Of a stretch of DNA of 64,000 bases, positions 1-9,360 are shown one piece after another. The DNA is from Pirellulaceae bacterium. GTDB lineage: Bacteria; Planctomycetota; Planctomycetia; Pirellulales; Pirellulaceae. The DNA lies in the NCBI GenBank assembly GCA_029243025.1, contig JAQWSU010000030.1, positions 62,001-126,000 of the forward strand, in the 5' to 3' direction. The stretch's first letter is position 1; each line of letters opens with the position of its first letter. The notes beneath the pieces were generated by a model. The model had not been told where the DNA came from. It saw only the letters and a list, made by a program, of their open reading frames with translations, and did not search any database. The position numbers were made by a program, and so were the translations under genes.

Positions 1-1
1 C

Positions 2-592
2 GGGTTGTTTGAGGATATCGTCGACCAAGCCATATTCCTTCGACTCCGCAGCGTTCATGTAATAGTCGCGATCGGTATCCTTCGCAACTTGCTCAACGGT
101 TTGACCCGTGTGCTCTGCGAGGATGGTGTTCAGCATGTCGCGGGTTTTTAGAATTTCGTTGGCTTGGATTTCAATATCACTCACCTGTCCTCCCACACCC
201 CCGTAGGGTTGGTGGATCATCACCTTTGAGTGGGGCAGGGCAAATCGCTTTCCTTGTGTGCCGCCGGCAAGTAGCACCGCACCGCCACTGGCGGCCAATC
301 CGACGCAATAGGTCGAGACAGGGCAGGTAAGGATTTGCATGGTGTCGTAGACCGCCAAGGTGGCCGAAACACTGCCGCCGGGTGAGTTAATGTAAAAATG
401 GATGTCTTTACGTCGGTTTTCGCTTTGTAGATAAAGCAGCTTCATCACTAATTCGTTCGCGTTACCGTCGTAAATTTCACCCTGCAAGAAGACGATACGG
501 TTTTCGAGCAGGAGATCACCCAGCGTCAGCTGGCGTTGACGTTGGTAGTCGCGATACGAATTGGCCTGAAGTGGCGAGACTTGAGTCATCAT
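2..592 (-). CDS. clpP: ATP-dependent Clp protease proteolytic subunit ClpP (C-terminus cut by window edge)
   Basis: Serine peptidase that forms the barrel of the cytoplasmic Clp protease and degrades proteins unfolded by ClpX or ClpA/C. The frame read on the minus strand starts at ATG 592 (a second ATG is at 589) and stays open for 197 codons to the window edge. ClpP is usually about 195-215 residues, so little is missing. Visible motifs are the NSPGGSV segment, the catalytic Ser in GLAASGGA, the catalytic His in MIHQP and an Asp in the KDTDRDYYM segment. The Ser is followed by Gly, where the common form is GQAASMGA, so this may be a divergent ClpP paralogue. It lies downstream of tig on the same strand, the usual tig-clpP arrangement. 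The three catalytic residues seem intact, so I expect an active enzyme. Confidence 0.93.
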   Translation of the reverse strand, partial: MMTQVSPLQANSYRDYQRQRQLTLGDLLLENRIVFLQGEIYDGNANELVMKLLYLQSENRRKDIHFYINSPGGSVSATLAVYDTMQILTCPVSTYCVGLAASGGAVLLAGGTQGKRFALPHSKVMIHQPYGGVGGQVSDIEIQANEILKTRDMLNTILAEHTGQTVEQVAKDTDRDYYMNAAESKEYGLVDDILKQP

Positions 593-768
593 CTTCGCTT
601 TCACCTAAGGGGTTGGCGCATTACAACAAAGGTTCGTCGCACGCCGCGTCAAGAGTCCCATATCCGTTGGTCTAGCTAATCGAACTGTGGAAGGGTGACT
701 TTCACCCATTTCGATTCCGCAATTCGAGGCTTGCTTCTGTCGCACTCTCAATCACACACTGCCACCAA

Positions 769-2253
769 TCAATCTCGATCGACAGGCTGTTGCAGCGATT
801 GAGCATCCCCTCCGTGTTTTGCTTCAGGGATTTCTGAGTCGGCCTGACCACACAGGGCCAAGTCGACTGCTTCGGTTTCGTTGACTTCAGGATTGTAATC
901 TACATCCTGGAAGTCAGCATGTTCTGTGATCAGTTCGATGACCTTACGCTCGATGATTTGATTGCGCAAGGCATCCATCAAGCCTTTCTTCTCGATTCGA
1001 GCACGAACTCGTCGTATGGGTTCGTTGCTTTGATTCGCGATCATCTTGATCTCTGTTTCAAAGTCATCGGGTTCTGCGTCAAACTCTTCGTCTTCGGCAA
1101 TTCGTTCCAAGATGAAGTGTTCGTGCAGGGCCGTTTTGGTGGATTCGAGGCTGTTTTGTCGCAGTTCATTCTCGTAGGCTTTGATCTCTTCTTCACCAAA
1201 ACCATTCGATCGAAGCTCGAGTACCGCTCGTTCCAATTCGCGTTTGCTCTGTCGTTGGAGCAGTTCGGGAGGTAAATCCCAATCGGCTGTTTCCGTCAAT
1301 AACGATGTGATCTGTTGGCGGGTGCGACGCTGTTGTTGATAAGTTGCTCGCCGTTCGAGCACCTCTTTGATGCTGTCCCGCAAGTCACCTTCTGTCGCGA
1401 CTCCCAAGTTGCTCAGCAGCTCCTCGTCCAATTCAGGTAACTCGAGCTTCTTGACCTCCAAGACTTCGAACTCGACGTCTACGGTCTTGCCCTGTAATTC
1501 TTCTGATTCGGAATTGTGGCTGATGACGGCCTGTGTGGTTTTTTTCTCACCCGCTTTGGCTCCTTTCATCAGTTTGCCGAAGCCTTCGATGCGAGCGTCG
1601 TGGAAGCTCAGGGTTGGACGAATGCGAACCGTTTGCTCCTCCGTCACCGAAACTTCCTTGCCCTCGTCGGCACAGTGGATGTTGACGACCACGAAATCAT
1701 TTTCGGCCGCTGCACCATCAAATGGCACAATTTGGCCCTGCCGACCAAGCATGGTCTCGATTTCGCGGTTCGTATCGGTCTTCGAAATCTCGTGTTTCAG
1801 CCGCTCAAGCTTCAGCCCTTTCCACTTGGGCATCTCAAACTCGGGCCGAACTTCCAAGTCAAATTCGAAGGTTAACGGGCCTTCCTCCGGTATTTCGATC
1901 GCGTCAAAATTGAAATCCGGCTCGCTAATTGCCGAGAAATCTTGCTGTTCGGTGACCTGGGTCATGCTGTCCATCAACAGCGAACCCTTCACTTGATCCC
2001 CAATTTGTTCCTGGAAACGCTGTTCGACCAGCTTCCGCGGGGCGCGGCCTGAACGGAAACCAGGCACACTGGCGCTCGGCATAAGCTCCGAATAGGCCTC
2101 GTTCAGATAACGATCAACGTCCTCACGCGAAATGGTAACCGTCACGTGACGCTGACATGCGTTCGGCTCGCCAACTTTGATTTCAAGTGAAAGTTTGGCT
2201 TTTTCTTCGGACGCTTCATTTACTGCGTCATTTTCCAGCTCAGGCGAACTCAT
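769..2253 (-). CDS. tig: Trigger factor, ribosome-associated chaperone and peptidyl-prolyl isomerase
   Basis: Chaperone that binds the ribosome exit tunnel and folds nascent chains. The protein is 494 residues, somewhat longer than the usual 430-450. The N-terminal ribosome-binding domain carries the signature GFRSGRAPRKLVEQRF (around residues 65-80). The middle segment (about 165-260) matches the FKBP-like domain position, although it is divergent. The C-terminal part is helical and charged, as expected for the substrate-binding arms. A Glu/Asp-rich tail of about 40 residues (after DFQDVDYNP) has no motif I recognise. The gene is directly upstream of clpP on the same strand, a 176-base gap apart. 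No strong Shine-Dalgarno is visible before ATG 2253. Confidence 0.95.
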   Translation of the reverse strand: MSSPELENDAVNEASEEKAKLSLEIKVGEPNACQRHVTVTISREDVDRYLNEAYSELMPSASVPGFRSGRAPRKLVEQRFQEQIGDQVKGSLLMDSMTQVTEQQDFSAISEPDFNFDAIEIPEEGPLTFEFDLEVRPEFEMPKWKGLKLERLKHEISKTDTNREIETMLGRQGQIVPFDGAAAENDFVVVNIHCADEGKEVSVTEEQTVRIRPTLSFHDARIEGFGKLMKGAKAGEKKTTQAVISHNSESEELQGKTVDVEFEVLEVKKLELPELDEELLSNLGVATEGDLRDSIKEVLERRATYQQQRRTRQQITSLLTETADWDLPPELLQRQSKRELERAVLELRSNGFGEEEIKAYENELRQNSLESTKTALHEHFILERIAEDEEFDAEPDDFETEIKMIANQSNEPIRRVRARIEKKGLMDALRNQIIERKVIELITEHADFQDVDYNPEVNETEAVDLALCGQADSEIPEAKHGGDAQSLQQPVDRD

Positions 2254-2359
2254 ACGGGGACCCGCGTGTCAACTAAGGTTTTTTGAAAGAACGAACCAAA
2301 AAGAAGAGCGATCCTGACCGCCCACGACGGACTCAACCGTCTTTCTCATCGTGTGGAAG

Positions 2360-2432
2360 AGCGGGTGATGGGATTCGAACCCACGACAACAACGTTGGCA
2401 ACGTTGTGCTCTGCCAGCTGAGCTACACCCGC
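2360..2432 (-). tRNA. tRNA-Gly (anticodon GCC)
   Basis: Read on the minus strand this 73-base segment folds as a cloverleaf. The acceptor stem is GCGGGTG pairing with CACCCGC, the D arm starts GCTC and ends GAGC, and the anticodon stem CAACG/CGTTG encloses the loop TTGCCAA, giving anticodon GCC. The T arm is GTGGG-TTCGAAT-CCCAT. The discriminator is T. The CCA end is not encoded. It sits just upstream of tig on the same strand. Confidence 0.96.
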
Positions 2433-2932
2433 AACAAAACTACTTTCCTCTCAATCTCGAGTCCCACGACCCGAAATCCGGAATAGGGATTATATTTTGG
2501 ACGATGATAGGTTCAAGGGCAATTACCACCCCTGAAAAAAGTTGCTTGCGACGGGTTCGCCGTTCATGAGTTTGCCAAACAGTCCGGCTCGCGTCCGATT
2601 CCCAATTACCGTACCTAGCAGCTTAGGTCATTCTCAGCTCTGTCGCCAGCCCGGTGCCTGATGATTTGCAGGGGGCGGGGAGGGCACGATAAAAGGGTTG
2701 TTTGGGATGATGGGGCGGAAGGGGGGTTTGACCGCTTTTTCCCCGGGAAAATGCCAATCTTGTCCTGAGACGCTGCGTCCCTTGCATGTTTCAATCAGTC
2801 TGATGTGAGACGTTGCGAATCATCCAGTTAGCGGATAAAGTTGGGGCTCGCGAGCCACGGTTGGCCGGGCAAATTGTTAAGAAATTTGCTCTTTGAGCTT
2901 AATTCCTTATTCAAAATCGAACCTAACGATTT
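2433..2932. other. 500-base intergenic region between tRNA-Gly and the FHA gene
   Basis: No open frame with convincing codon use and no recognisable RNA was found. The tRNA-Gly promoter (read leftward) and the promoter of the FHA gene (read rightward) must lie here, but no clear -35/-10 pair could be picked by eye. G-rich runs occur near 2670-2740. Confidence 0.5.
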
Positions 2933-3397
2933 ATGAAGAGAATCAAGTTAGTGGTTGTTGGCGGTGACGTTGATACCAAAGAAATGGAGGTCGATTTGCC
3001 GGCGACCATTGGCCGTGGTCGTGAGGCTTCGATTAGCCTCACCCATCCGCTAGTTAGCCGACAACACTGTGAAATAGTCGCCTCTCAAGGACGAATCTTG
3101 GTGCGAGATTTGGACTCGCTCAACGGCACCTTTATCGGCAGTGAGCGGATCAAGGAGGCCACAATTGGTCCCGGCGACTTATTGACCGTGGGAACCGTCA
3201 CTTTTCGAGCGGTATACGAAAAAGCAACTGCCGAAGCCTCTGATGCTGACGATTCGGGGAATGATTCCAGTGGCAAGCGAACGGCCAATCTGGCGAATTC
3301 GATGCATGACACCTTCAGGGTAGATCCACCCGAAGAATCTCGGGAAGTGCGATCGGAACCTAGCGACACTCCCCGCGCGGCGGAGTACGATAGCTAG
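2933..3397 (+). CDS. FHA-domain protein
   Basis: A 154-residue cytoplasmic protein that is essentially one forkhead-associated domain with a short polar tail. FHA domains bind phosphothreonine peptides, usually in Ser/Thr kinase signalling. The conserved residues are visible: GRGREASI (residues 27-34), the SRQH motif (about 43-46) and LNGTFIG (about 62-68). The last 50 residues are rich in Ser, Asp and Glu and look disordered. The start is the first ATG of the frame; there is no strong Shine-Dalgarno. The gene stands alone, with no kinase next to it, so its partner cannot be named from context. Confidence 0.9.
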   Translation: MKRIKLVVVGGDVDTKEMEVDLPATIGRGREASISLTHPLVSRQHCEIVASQGRILVRDLDSLNGTFIGSERIKEATIGPGDLLTVGTVTFRAVYEKATAEASDADDSGNDSSGKRTANLANSMHDTFRVDPPEESREVRSEPSDTPRAAEYDS

Positions 3398-3431
3398 GGC
3401 AAAGATCAAAGAAATACGGTGTCCCCCCTGT

Positions 3432-3469
3432 TTCGCTGTAGCATTGCAGGTTCGCTGTAGCATTGCAGG
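3432..3469. repeat. Perfect tandem duplication of a 19-base unit
   Basis: Two adjacent identical copies of ttcgctgtagcattgcagg (3432-3450 and 3451-3469). They lie between the FHA gene and the DUF255 gene, upstream of the preferred start at 3532. Confidence 0.9.
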
Positions 3470-3531
3470 GGTGTCGCCATCCCCGATTTTTTTCCTGCGC
3501 TTCGTCCCAATCCCCTGTTGAGATCGATCAG

Positions 3532-5925
3532 ATGCTCCACGCAAATCTACCGAAGCAAGTCGACCCCAGTGAAAATCGAACCGTATCAAAATACTGTTTT
3601 GCCTGTTTTGTTGTGTGCTTCGTGCTTGCGGGGTTAAGTGGCTGTGCGCCGAAAGCCAGCAAGACCGGTAGCGGTGCAACCAGCGAAGCCGACGGTGCAA
3701 GCAGCGAAGCCGACGGTGCAACCAGCGAAGCCAACGGTGCAACCAGCGAAGCCAACGGTGCAACCAGCGAAGCCGACGGTGCAACCAGCGAAGCCAACGG
3801 TGCAACCAGCGAAGCCGACGGTGCAACCAGCGAAGCCAACGGTACAACCAGTGAAGCCAACGGTACAACCAGCGAAGCCAACGGTACAACCAGCGAAGCC
3901 AACGGTACAACCAGCGAAGCCGAAAGCCATACCCAGCATGTGAATCGTTTGGTGGATGAGACAAGTCCGTACTTGCGCATGCACGCGCACAATCCGGTGG
4001 ATTGGTATCCGTGGGGTGAAGAGGCGTTGAAGAAAGCCAAGGATGAAAACAAGCTAATCTTTTTATCTGTGGGCTACAGCAGTTGTCATTGGTGTCATGT
4101 GATGGAACGTGAGTCCTTCATGGACAAGGAGATTGCAAAGATTCTCAACGACAACTTCGTTTGCATCAAAGTGGATCGAGAAGAACGTCCCGACGTCGAC
4201 ACGATCTACATGATGGCGGTGCAGTTGTTGACGCGTCGCGGTGGATGGCCAATGTCAGTGTTTCTCACGCCGGATGCAGAACCGTTTTTTGGCGGTACCT
4301 ATTTCCCCGCGAGATCTGGGGATCGTCCCGGCGCGATCGGTTTTCTTTCGATTTTAGAGCGGATTCAGGAGCTCTGGAAAACAAAGCCTCAAGATGTGTC
4401 TCGAAGCGCCGCCGATTTGACCAGGGCGATTCAGCAGGAGTTGCAAGGTCAGCCTATTTTGGTGCCGTTCAAGTTGAGTGCTGAATTGCTTGATCGTCAA
4501 AACGAAGGCATTACAACGCAGTTTGATCCGGAGTTCGGCGGTTTTGGTTTTGACCCGAATGATGCCCAACGTCCTAAGTTTCCCGAGCCCTCAAACCTCG
4601 TGTTTCTGTTGGACCGTTGGCAAGATTCCGATGATGAATCCGCAAAGAAGATGGCTCTGTCCACTCTTGATCACATGGCGCGAGGCGGTATTTGGGATCA
4701 TCTTGGCGGTGGCTTTCATCGTTACAGCGTTGATCGTTCCTGGCAAATACCGCATTTCGAAAAGATGTTGTACGACAACGGTCAGCTGTTGTCAGTTTAC
4801 AGTAATGCCTACAAGTTGACGGGCGACGAGAATCTGAAATGGATTGTCGATGACACGGTTGCGTACATGTTACGAGACGCACGCGATCCGGGAGGCGCTT
4901 TTTACGCAGCCATGGATGCGGATTCGGAAAACGTCGAGGGAAAGTACTACCGTTGGGAGATTGACGAAGTGAAAGAGTTGCTGGGTGAGGATTTTGAATT
5001 CTTCGCCAGCGTGTACGGATTGGATGGAGCTCCCAACTTCGAAGAACATTTTTACGTGCTGCAGCTGCCCAAATCCTTTGCGGAAATTGCCTCGGAAAAA
5101 AATCTGTCTCCGCAAGAATTGCGTGATAAGCTTCGTCCGATGCAACAAAAACTGTTGGCGGTTCGGGCAAAGCGAGTTCCACCGTTGACTGATTCCAAGA
5201 TCCTTTGCAGCTGGAATGGTCTGGCAATTCGTGGTTTGGCAGATGCGGGTCGGAATTGTGACAACCCAGCTTACGTGGATGCAGCCGTTCAAGCGGCGGA
5301 GTTTATTCTCGCAAATTTGCGAGATGAAAACGGTAATTTGCTGCGGACTTACAGCAGTGGCAAGGCAAAGCTCAATGCCTATCTCGATGATTACGCGTTT
5401 TTGATTGACGGTCTCATCGCCTTGCATCAGGCTACGGGCGATGTGCGTTGGCTGAATCAGGCAGACGCACTGATGCAGCTGCAAATCGACGGGTTTTGGG
5501 ATGACTCAGCGGGAGGATTTTTCTTTACGGCGAATGATCACGAAAAACTGATCGCACGTTCCAAGCAAGTGACCGATGGGGCGCGACCTGCGGGTAACTC
5601 GATTTCGGCTGCAAATCTAATTTATTTGGGCGTGCATCTTGATAAGGTGGATTACTTGGAAAAAGCTCGGGAGACCGCTAGGAATACTGCGCTAGTGATG
5701 GAACGCGTGCCAACGATTGCGCCCCGGATGGCGGTGGTCATCGACTCAATCATCGACTCAATGATCCTCGTGGGTGATGAGAATGCAGAGGGGGCACCAG
5801 AGGCTGATGTGCCCTTGCCGTCGGCTGATCCTCCAGCCGAAGAGAATGTTGCACCCGCCGACGCTTCGTCCGATGATCGTCCCGCCGACCCTCTTAGTTT
5901 GGACGATCCGGCAGAAAATCAGTAG
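3532..5925 (+). CDS. DUF255 (thioredoxin-like, YyaL/SPATA20-type) lipoprotein with a 12-copy repeat
   Basis: About 797 residues from ATG 3532. That start is preferred to the upstream 3463 because it gives a lipoprotein signal: a hydrophobic stretch followed by the lipobox LSGC with Cys at residue 38. Next comes a low-complexity region of twelve GATSEAN-type heptapeptides. The catalytic part opens with [14 protein letters not shown] and [11 protein letters not shown], the CxxC thioredoxin-like motif of the DUF255 family. The rest resembles the (alpha/alpha)6-barrel part of YyaL/SPATA20 proteins ([19 protein letters not shown]). The last 50 residues are rich in Pro, Asp and Ala. The biochemical role of the family is poorly known. 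Membrane anchoring through the repeat linker is inferred. Confidence 0.88.
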   Translation: MLHANLPKQVDPSENRTVSKYCFACFVVCFVLAGLSGCAPKASKTGSGATSEADGASSEADGATSEANGATSEANGATSEADGATSEANGATSEADGATSEANGTTSEANGTTSEANGTTSEANGTTSEAESHTQHVNRLVDETSPYLRMHAHNPVDWYPWGEEALKKAKDENKLIFLSVGYSSCHWCHVMERESFMDKEIAKILNDNFVCIKVDREERPDVDTIYMMAVQLLTRRGGWPMSVFLTPDAEPFFGGTYFPARSGDRPGAIGFLSILERIQELWKTKPQDVSRSAADLTRAIQQELQGQPILVPFKLSAELLDRQNEGITTQFDPEFGGFGFDPNDAQRPKFPEPSNLVFLLDRWQDSDDESAKKMALSTLDHMARGGIWDHLGGGFHRYSVDRSWQIPHFEKMLYDNGQLLSVYSNAYKLTGDENLKWIVDDTVAYMLRDARDPGGAFYAAMDADSENVEGKYYRWEIDEVKELLGEDFEFFASVYGLDGAPNFEEHFYVLQLPKSFAEIASEKNLSPQELRDKLRPMQQKLLAVRAKRVPPLTDSKILCSWNGLAIRGLADAGRNCDNPAYVDAAVQAAEFILANLRDENGNLLRTYSSGKAKLNAYLDDYAFLIDGLIALHQATGDVRWLNQADALMQLQIDGFWDDSAGGFFFTANDHEKLIARSKQVTDGARPAGNSISAANLIYLGVHLDKVDYLEKARETARNTALVMERVPTIAPRMAVVIDSIIDSMILVGDENAEGAPEADVPLPSADPPAEENVAPADASSDDRPADPLSLDDPAENQ
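3673..3924 (+). repeat. Twelve tandem 21-base units encoding G(A/T)(T/S)SEA(N/D/E)
   Basis: The units run from 3673 to 3924 in frame with the DUF255 lipoprotein. The first eight are mostly GATSEAD or GATSEAN, and the last four start GTTSEA. The A-to-T change is shared only by the last four units, as expected for local unit duplication. The array explains the long repetitive frames on the other strand here (Arg-Trp-Leu and Val-Gly-Phe-Ala repeats), which are shadows. Confidence 0.97.
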
Positions 5926-6127
5926 GCTGCAGCTGCTTGTTTTCTGCGGGTTAGGCTTCTTTCGCGAAACTTTGTTGTGGAAGTGGCTTTGACGAAATTA
6001 GCGCCATGCGAAATCATAGGGAGTGTTGCTCGTTTTGCGCTGACACAGCTTTTGTTTGTCAACGGCAGCTGGGTGAATGGCTGGCTTCGGCCTGTTTTGT
6101 TTCAAGAACCTGTTGAATGCAGAGATC

Positions 6128-7348
6128 ATGAAGATTGCCGTAGTGAAAGAGACGTTTCCGGGGGAGCGTCGAGTTGCGCTGATTCCCAGTGCGTTGGCGC
6201 CTTTGCAAAAAGCGGGTTGCGAGGTGTTGGTGCAAGCTGGAGCTGGAGAAGCAGCCGGATTTCCAGATGAATCCTATCAGGAACGAGACGGCCGAATTGT
6301 CCCCGATCGGGCAGCTGCTCTGGAGGCCGACGTTGTGGTTGGCGTCCGATTAGCCGGTGCGGATCAAGCGGCGATGGATGCCGATCTTGGTCGCGTTCGA
6401 GAAGGGCAAGTGTTCGTGGGGGCTTGCGATCCTTTGGGGCATCCCAAAGTCGTTGCTAAGTTTGCAGAAAGCGGAGCTCGGCTGTTCGGTCTGGAGCTTA
6501 TTCCTCGCATTACGCGTGCACAAAGTATGGACGTGCTTTCGTCGATGGCGACGATTGCCGGATACCGAGCCGTCTTGTTAGCGGCGGTCGAATTGCCCAA
6601 GATGTTTCCCTTAATGATGACTGCAGCAGGAACTCTTTCGCCCGCTCGCGTCTTCGTGATTGGAGCAGGAGTGGCCGGTTTGCAAGCGATTGCTACCGCT
6701 CGTCGCTTGGGCGCGGTGGTGCATGCTTATGATGTGCGTCCTGCCGTTCGCGAGCAGTGTGAAAGTTTGGGAGCCAAGTTTGTAGAATTGCCTCTCGAAA
6801 CTGGCGATGCTGAAGGTCAGGGAGGCTATGCCAAAGCGATGGACGATTCGTTCTACGAACGACAGCGTCAACTGATGGCGGAAGTGGTTGCGGAAAGCGA
6901 TGTGGTGATTACGACGGCTGCCATACCGGGTAAGACATCTCCTCGACTAATTACCGCTGATGCTGTGCAGGGCATGCAGCCAGGTTCAGTCATTGTTGAT
7001 TTGGCTGCTGAACGTGGCGGTAATTGTGAATTGTCCGAGCCCGACCAGAAAATTGTTGTGCATGGTGTCTCGATTTTGGGTCCCACCAATCTGCCGGCTG
7101 AAATCCCTCACCACGCCAGCCAGATGTTCGCGAAAAATGTGATCACCTTTCTCGGTCACTTAATTAGCGATGGTGCCATCCAACTGGATTTCGAAGATGA
7201 AATTACACGCGACACCTTGTTGACCTCGGAACACCAAGTTATTCAAGCTCGATTACGCGAAATTCTTGGCTTACCGCCACAAGCGGAAAACCAAGAGTCG
7301 GCGGTGGCCGAGGCAGAAGCTGATGAACCGACTTCGGACAACTCCTGA
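6128..7348 (+). CDS. pntAA: NAD(P) transhydrogenase subunit alpha, part 1
   Basis: About 406 residues from ATG 6128 (MKIAVVKETFPGERRVALIP, the usual N-terminus of the family; the frame is open further upstream). This is the NAD(H)-binding dI component of the proton-translocating transhydrogenase, which uses the proton gradient to reduce NADP+ with NADH. The dinucleotide-binding motif is GAGVAGLQAIATARRLGAVV, and RAQSMDVLSSMATIAGYRA is the conserved substrate segment. It stays separate from the transmembrane part, as in split-alpha bacteria. The operon order pntAA-pntAB-pntB is intact, with gaps of 17 and 20 bases. The C-terminal 25 residues are acidic and probably form the linker to the membrane part. 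Confidence 0.96.
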   Translation: MKIAVVKETFPGERRVALIPSALAPLQKAGCEVLVQAGAGEAAGFPDESYQERDGRIVPDRAAALEADVVVGVRLAGADQAAMDADLGRVREGQVFVGACDPLGHPKVVAKFAESGARLFGLELIPRITRAQSMDVLSSMATIAGYRAVLLAAVELPKMFPLMMTAAGTLSPARVFVIGAGVAGLQAIATARRLGAVVHAYDVRPAVREQCESLGAKFVELPLETGDAEGQGGYAKAMDDSFYERQRQLMAEVVAESDVVITTAAIPGKTSPRLITADAVQGMQPGSVIVDLAAERGGNCELSEPDQKIVVHGVSILGPTNLPAEIPHHASQMFAKNVITFLGHLISDGAIQLDFEDEITRDTLLTSEHQVIQARLREILGLPPQAENQESAVAEAEADEPTSDNS

Positions 7349-7365
7349 GTTTAGGAGGACGCAGT

Positions 7366-7842
7366 ATGCGTTCAGGAAATCATTGTCAAACTCAAGCTCG
7401 ACCGCTGCGATCAATCTTGTTCCCGATCTGCTGTGCGGTATTGCTGGGTGGAATCTTTGTTGGCCTTCCATCGATTCGACTGCAGGCGGCTGAACAGCCT
7501 CTGACGCAAGTCGAAACGGCAGAGGAAACGATCGCCAATGAATTCGATTTAGGCTTCAATCGCCGCGATGCTTTGATTGCAAGTGTCACGATTTTTGTGC
7601 TGTCAATCTTTGTCGGTTTTGAATTGATTACAAAGGTACCTCCAACCTTGCATACTCCGCTTATGTCAGGTTCGAATGCAATCAGCGGTATTACCGTCGT
7701 CGGCGCCCTGCTGGCCGCGGGACTCACGGGTGGAAAGCTCGCGGGTTGGTTAGGCATGTTGGCCGTGATGATGGCCACAATCAATGTTGTGGGAGGCTTT
7801 TTGGTGACTCATCGAATGCTTTCCATGTTCCGACGACGCTAA
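7366..7842 (+). CDS. pntAB: NAD(P) transhydrogenase subunit alpha, part 2 (transmembrane), with an N-terminal extension
   Basis: 158 residues; a strong AGGAGG lies 7 bases before ATG 7366. The C-terminal ~90 residues carry the family's membrane segments (IASVTIFVLSIFVGFELI, then the LHTPLMSGSNAISGITVVGA stretch and a last helix ending in FLVTHRMLSMFRRR). This is the dII proton-channel part contributed by the alpha side. The subunit in other split-alpha systems is about 95-110 residues. Here roughly 60 extra residues precede it, including a hydrophobic stretch and LQAAEQ, which looks like a signal-peptidase site. The extension could therefore be a cleaved export signal or an extra membrane helix. 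Confidence 0.92.
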   Translation: MRSGNHCQTQARPLRSILFPICCAVLLGGIFVGLPSIRLQAAEQPLTQVETAEETIANEFDLGFNRRDALIASVTIFVLSIFVGFELITKVPPTLHTPLMSGSNAISGITVVGALLAAGLTGGKLAGWLGMLAVMMATINVVGGFLVTHRMLSMFRRR

Positions 7843-7862
7843 CCGCCACAGGAAGAAGGCGA

Positions 7863-9239
7863 TTGCAAGTGGATACTCTGGCTATTGTCAAACTTTGTTA
7901 TTTAGTTGCAGCCTCCCTATTTATTTTGGGGCTCAAGAATATGTCGCATCCGCGTACTGCGGTGCGCGGCAACATCTTGGGTGCGATTGGGATGTTACTG
8001 GCTATTGTTGTGACGCTCACTACAGTGGATCACTATGGATTGATTGTGATTGGGATCCTTGTCGGTGGCGCCATTGGCGCCGTCCTGGCGGCCCGAATTC
8101 CAATGACCGAAATGCCTCAGTTGGTTGCGCTGTTTAATGGTCTGGGCGGTATCGCGTCGACCTTAGTGGCTGCTGCCGAATTTTCGCGGATGGACTTCGA
8201 AACCATCGATGTGTTGGTCGCGACCGCAGTCTCTGGGATGATCGGTACGGTCACCTTTTGGGGCAGTTTTGTTGCCTTTGGGAAACTTCAAGGCCTGAAG
8301 ATCTTCAGTAAGAATTGGTCCTTTTCTGGACAACAAATCGTCAATGGGTTGCTGCTGTTGCTGATCCTGGCTTGCGCTGCTTGGATGATTGCCGAACAGT
8401 CCTTTCCTGCCTTTGTGGCTTTAGTGATTGTCTCCTCCGTGTTGGGCTTCTTTTTGGTGACCCCCATTGGCGGCGCTGATATGCCGGTTGTGATCGCACT
8501 GCTGAATTCTTACTCAGGAATTGCAGCTGCCGCGACAGGATTTGTGATTGATAATAACGTGTTGATCATTGCTGGATCCTTGGTAGGAGCTTCCGGCATT
8601 ATTTTGACAAAGATTATGTGCAAGGCGATGAACCGCTCACTGACCAATGTGCTGTTCGGTGGAATCGACGCGGGGTCATCGGTCGGTGATGCTGACGAAA
8701 TTTACGCAACTGTCCGCAGTACCTCGCCTGACGATGTCGCGATGATTCTGGAAACTGCTCAGCGCGTTGTCGTGGTTCCCGGTTATGGGATGGCGGTTGC
8801 TCAAGCACAGCATGTTGTTCGCGATCTGGCGAATCTGTTAGAGAGCAACGGAACCGAAGTTCTCTATGCGATCCATCCTGTTGCGGGGAGAATGCCCGGA
8901 CATATGAATGTGTTGTTGGCGGAGGCAGATATTTCCTACGATAAACTCAAGGAAATGGATGAAATCAATCCGACGATGGTCACGACGGATGTGGCGATCG
9001 TGATCGGGGCGAACGATGTGGTCAATCCGGTTGCTCGAACGGACCCCAATAGCCCGATTGCCGGTATGCCGATCATTGATGTCGATAAAGCTCGGACCGT
9101 GATTGTGATCAAACGGAGTCTCAGCCCTGGGTTCGCTGGAATTCCTAATCCGCTCTTTGCTGCTGAGAATACGCTGATGTTGTTCGGAGACGGAAAGCAA
9201 GCTTTGCTGGAGTTGGTCACCGCTGTGAAAGAGTCCTAG
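7863..9239 (+). CDS. pntB: NAD(P) transhydrogenase subunit beta
   Basis: 458 residues from TTG 7863. An AGGAAG lies about 8 bases upstream of it, and starting further upstream would overlap pntAB and add a non-family N-terminus. The N-terminal half is a bundle of membrane helices (dII), including GLGGIASTLVAAAEF and ADMPVVIALLNSYSGIAAAATGF. The C-terminal half is the NADP(H)-binding dIII domain with VVVPGYGMAVAQAQHVVRDL, HPVAGRMPGHMNVLLAEA and TDVAIVIGANDVVNPVA. Together with pntAA and pntAB this is a complete transhydrogenase. Confidence 0.96.
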   Translation: MQVDTLAIVKLCYLVAASLFILGLKNMSHPRTAVRGNILGAIGMLLAIVVTLTTVDHYGLIVIGILVGGAIGAVLAARIPMTEMPQLVALFNGLGGIASTLVAAAEFSRMDFETIDVLVATAVSGMIGTVTFWGSFVAFGKLQGLKIFSKNWSFSGQQIVNGLLLLLILACAAWMIAEQSFPAFVALVIVSSVLGFFLVTPIGGADMPVVIALLNSYSGIAAAATGFVIDNNVLIIAGSLVGASGIILTKIMCKAMNRSLTNVLFGGIDAGSSVGDADEIYATVRSTSPDDVAMILETAQRVVVVPGYGMAVAQAQHVVRDLANLLESNGTEVLYAIHPVAGRMPGHMNVLLAEADISYDKLKEMDEINPTMVTTDVAIVIGANDVVNPVARTDPNSPIAGMPIIDVDKARTVIVIKRSLSPGFAGIPNPLFAAENTLMLFGDGKQALLELVTAVKES

Positions 9240-9360
9240 TGGACGTCCTCGCTGCGGACGCTTGTGGGAACGACTTCAAGAAACGATCGCCCCGCTTATT
9301 TCAATGCTTTACTGATTTTGCGTGCTTGCCGTGATTCACCACACGGTCGCAGTTTTTGAC

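Noticed and set aside
3179-3964. Long minus-strand frame with Arg-Trp-Leu repeats
   Set aside because: It is the reverse reading of the 21-base repeat array in the DUF255 gene.
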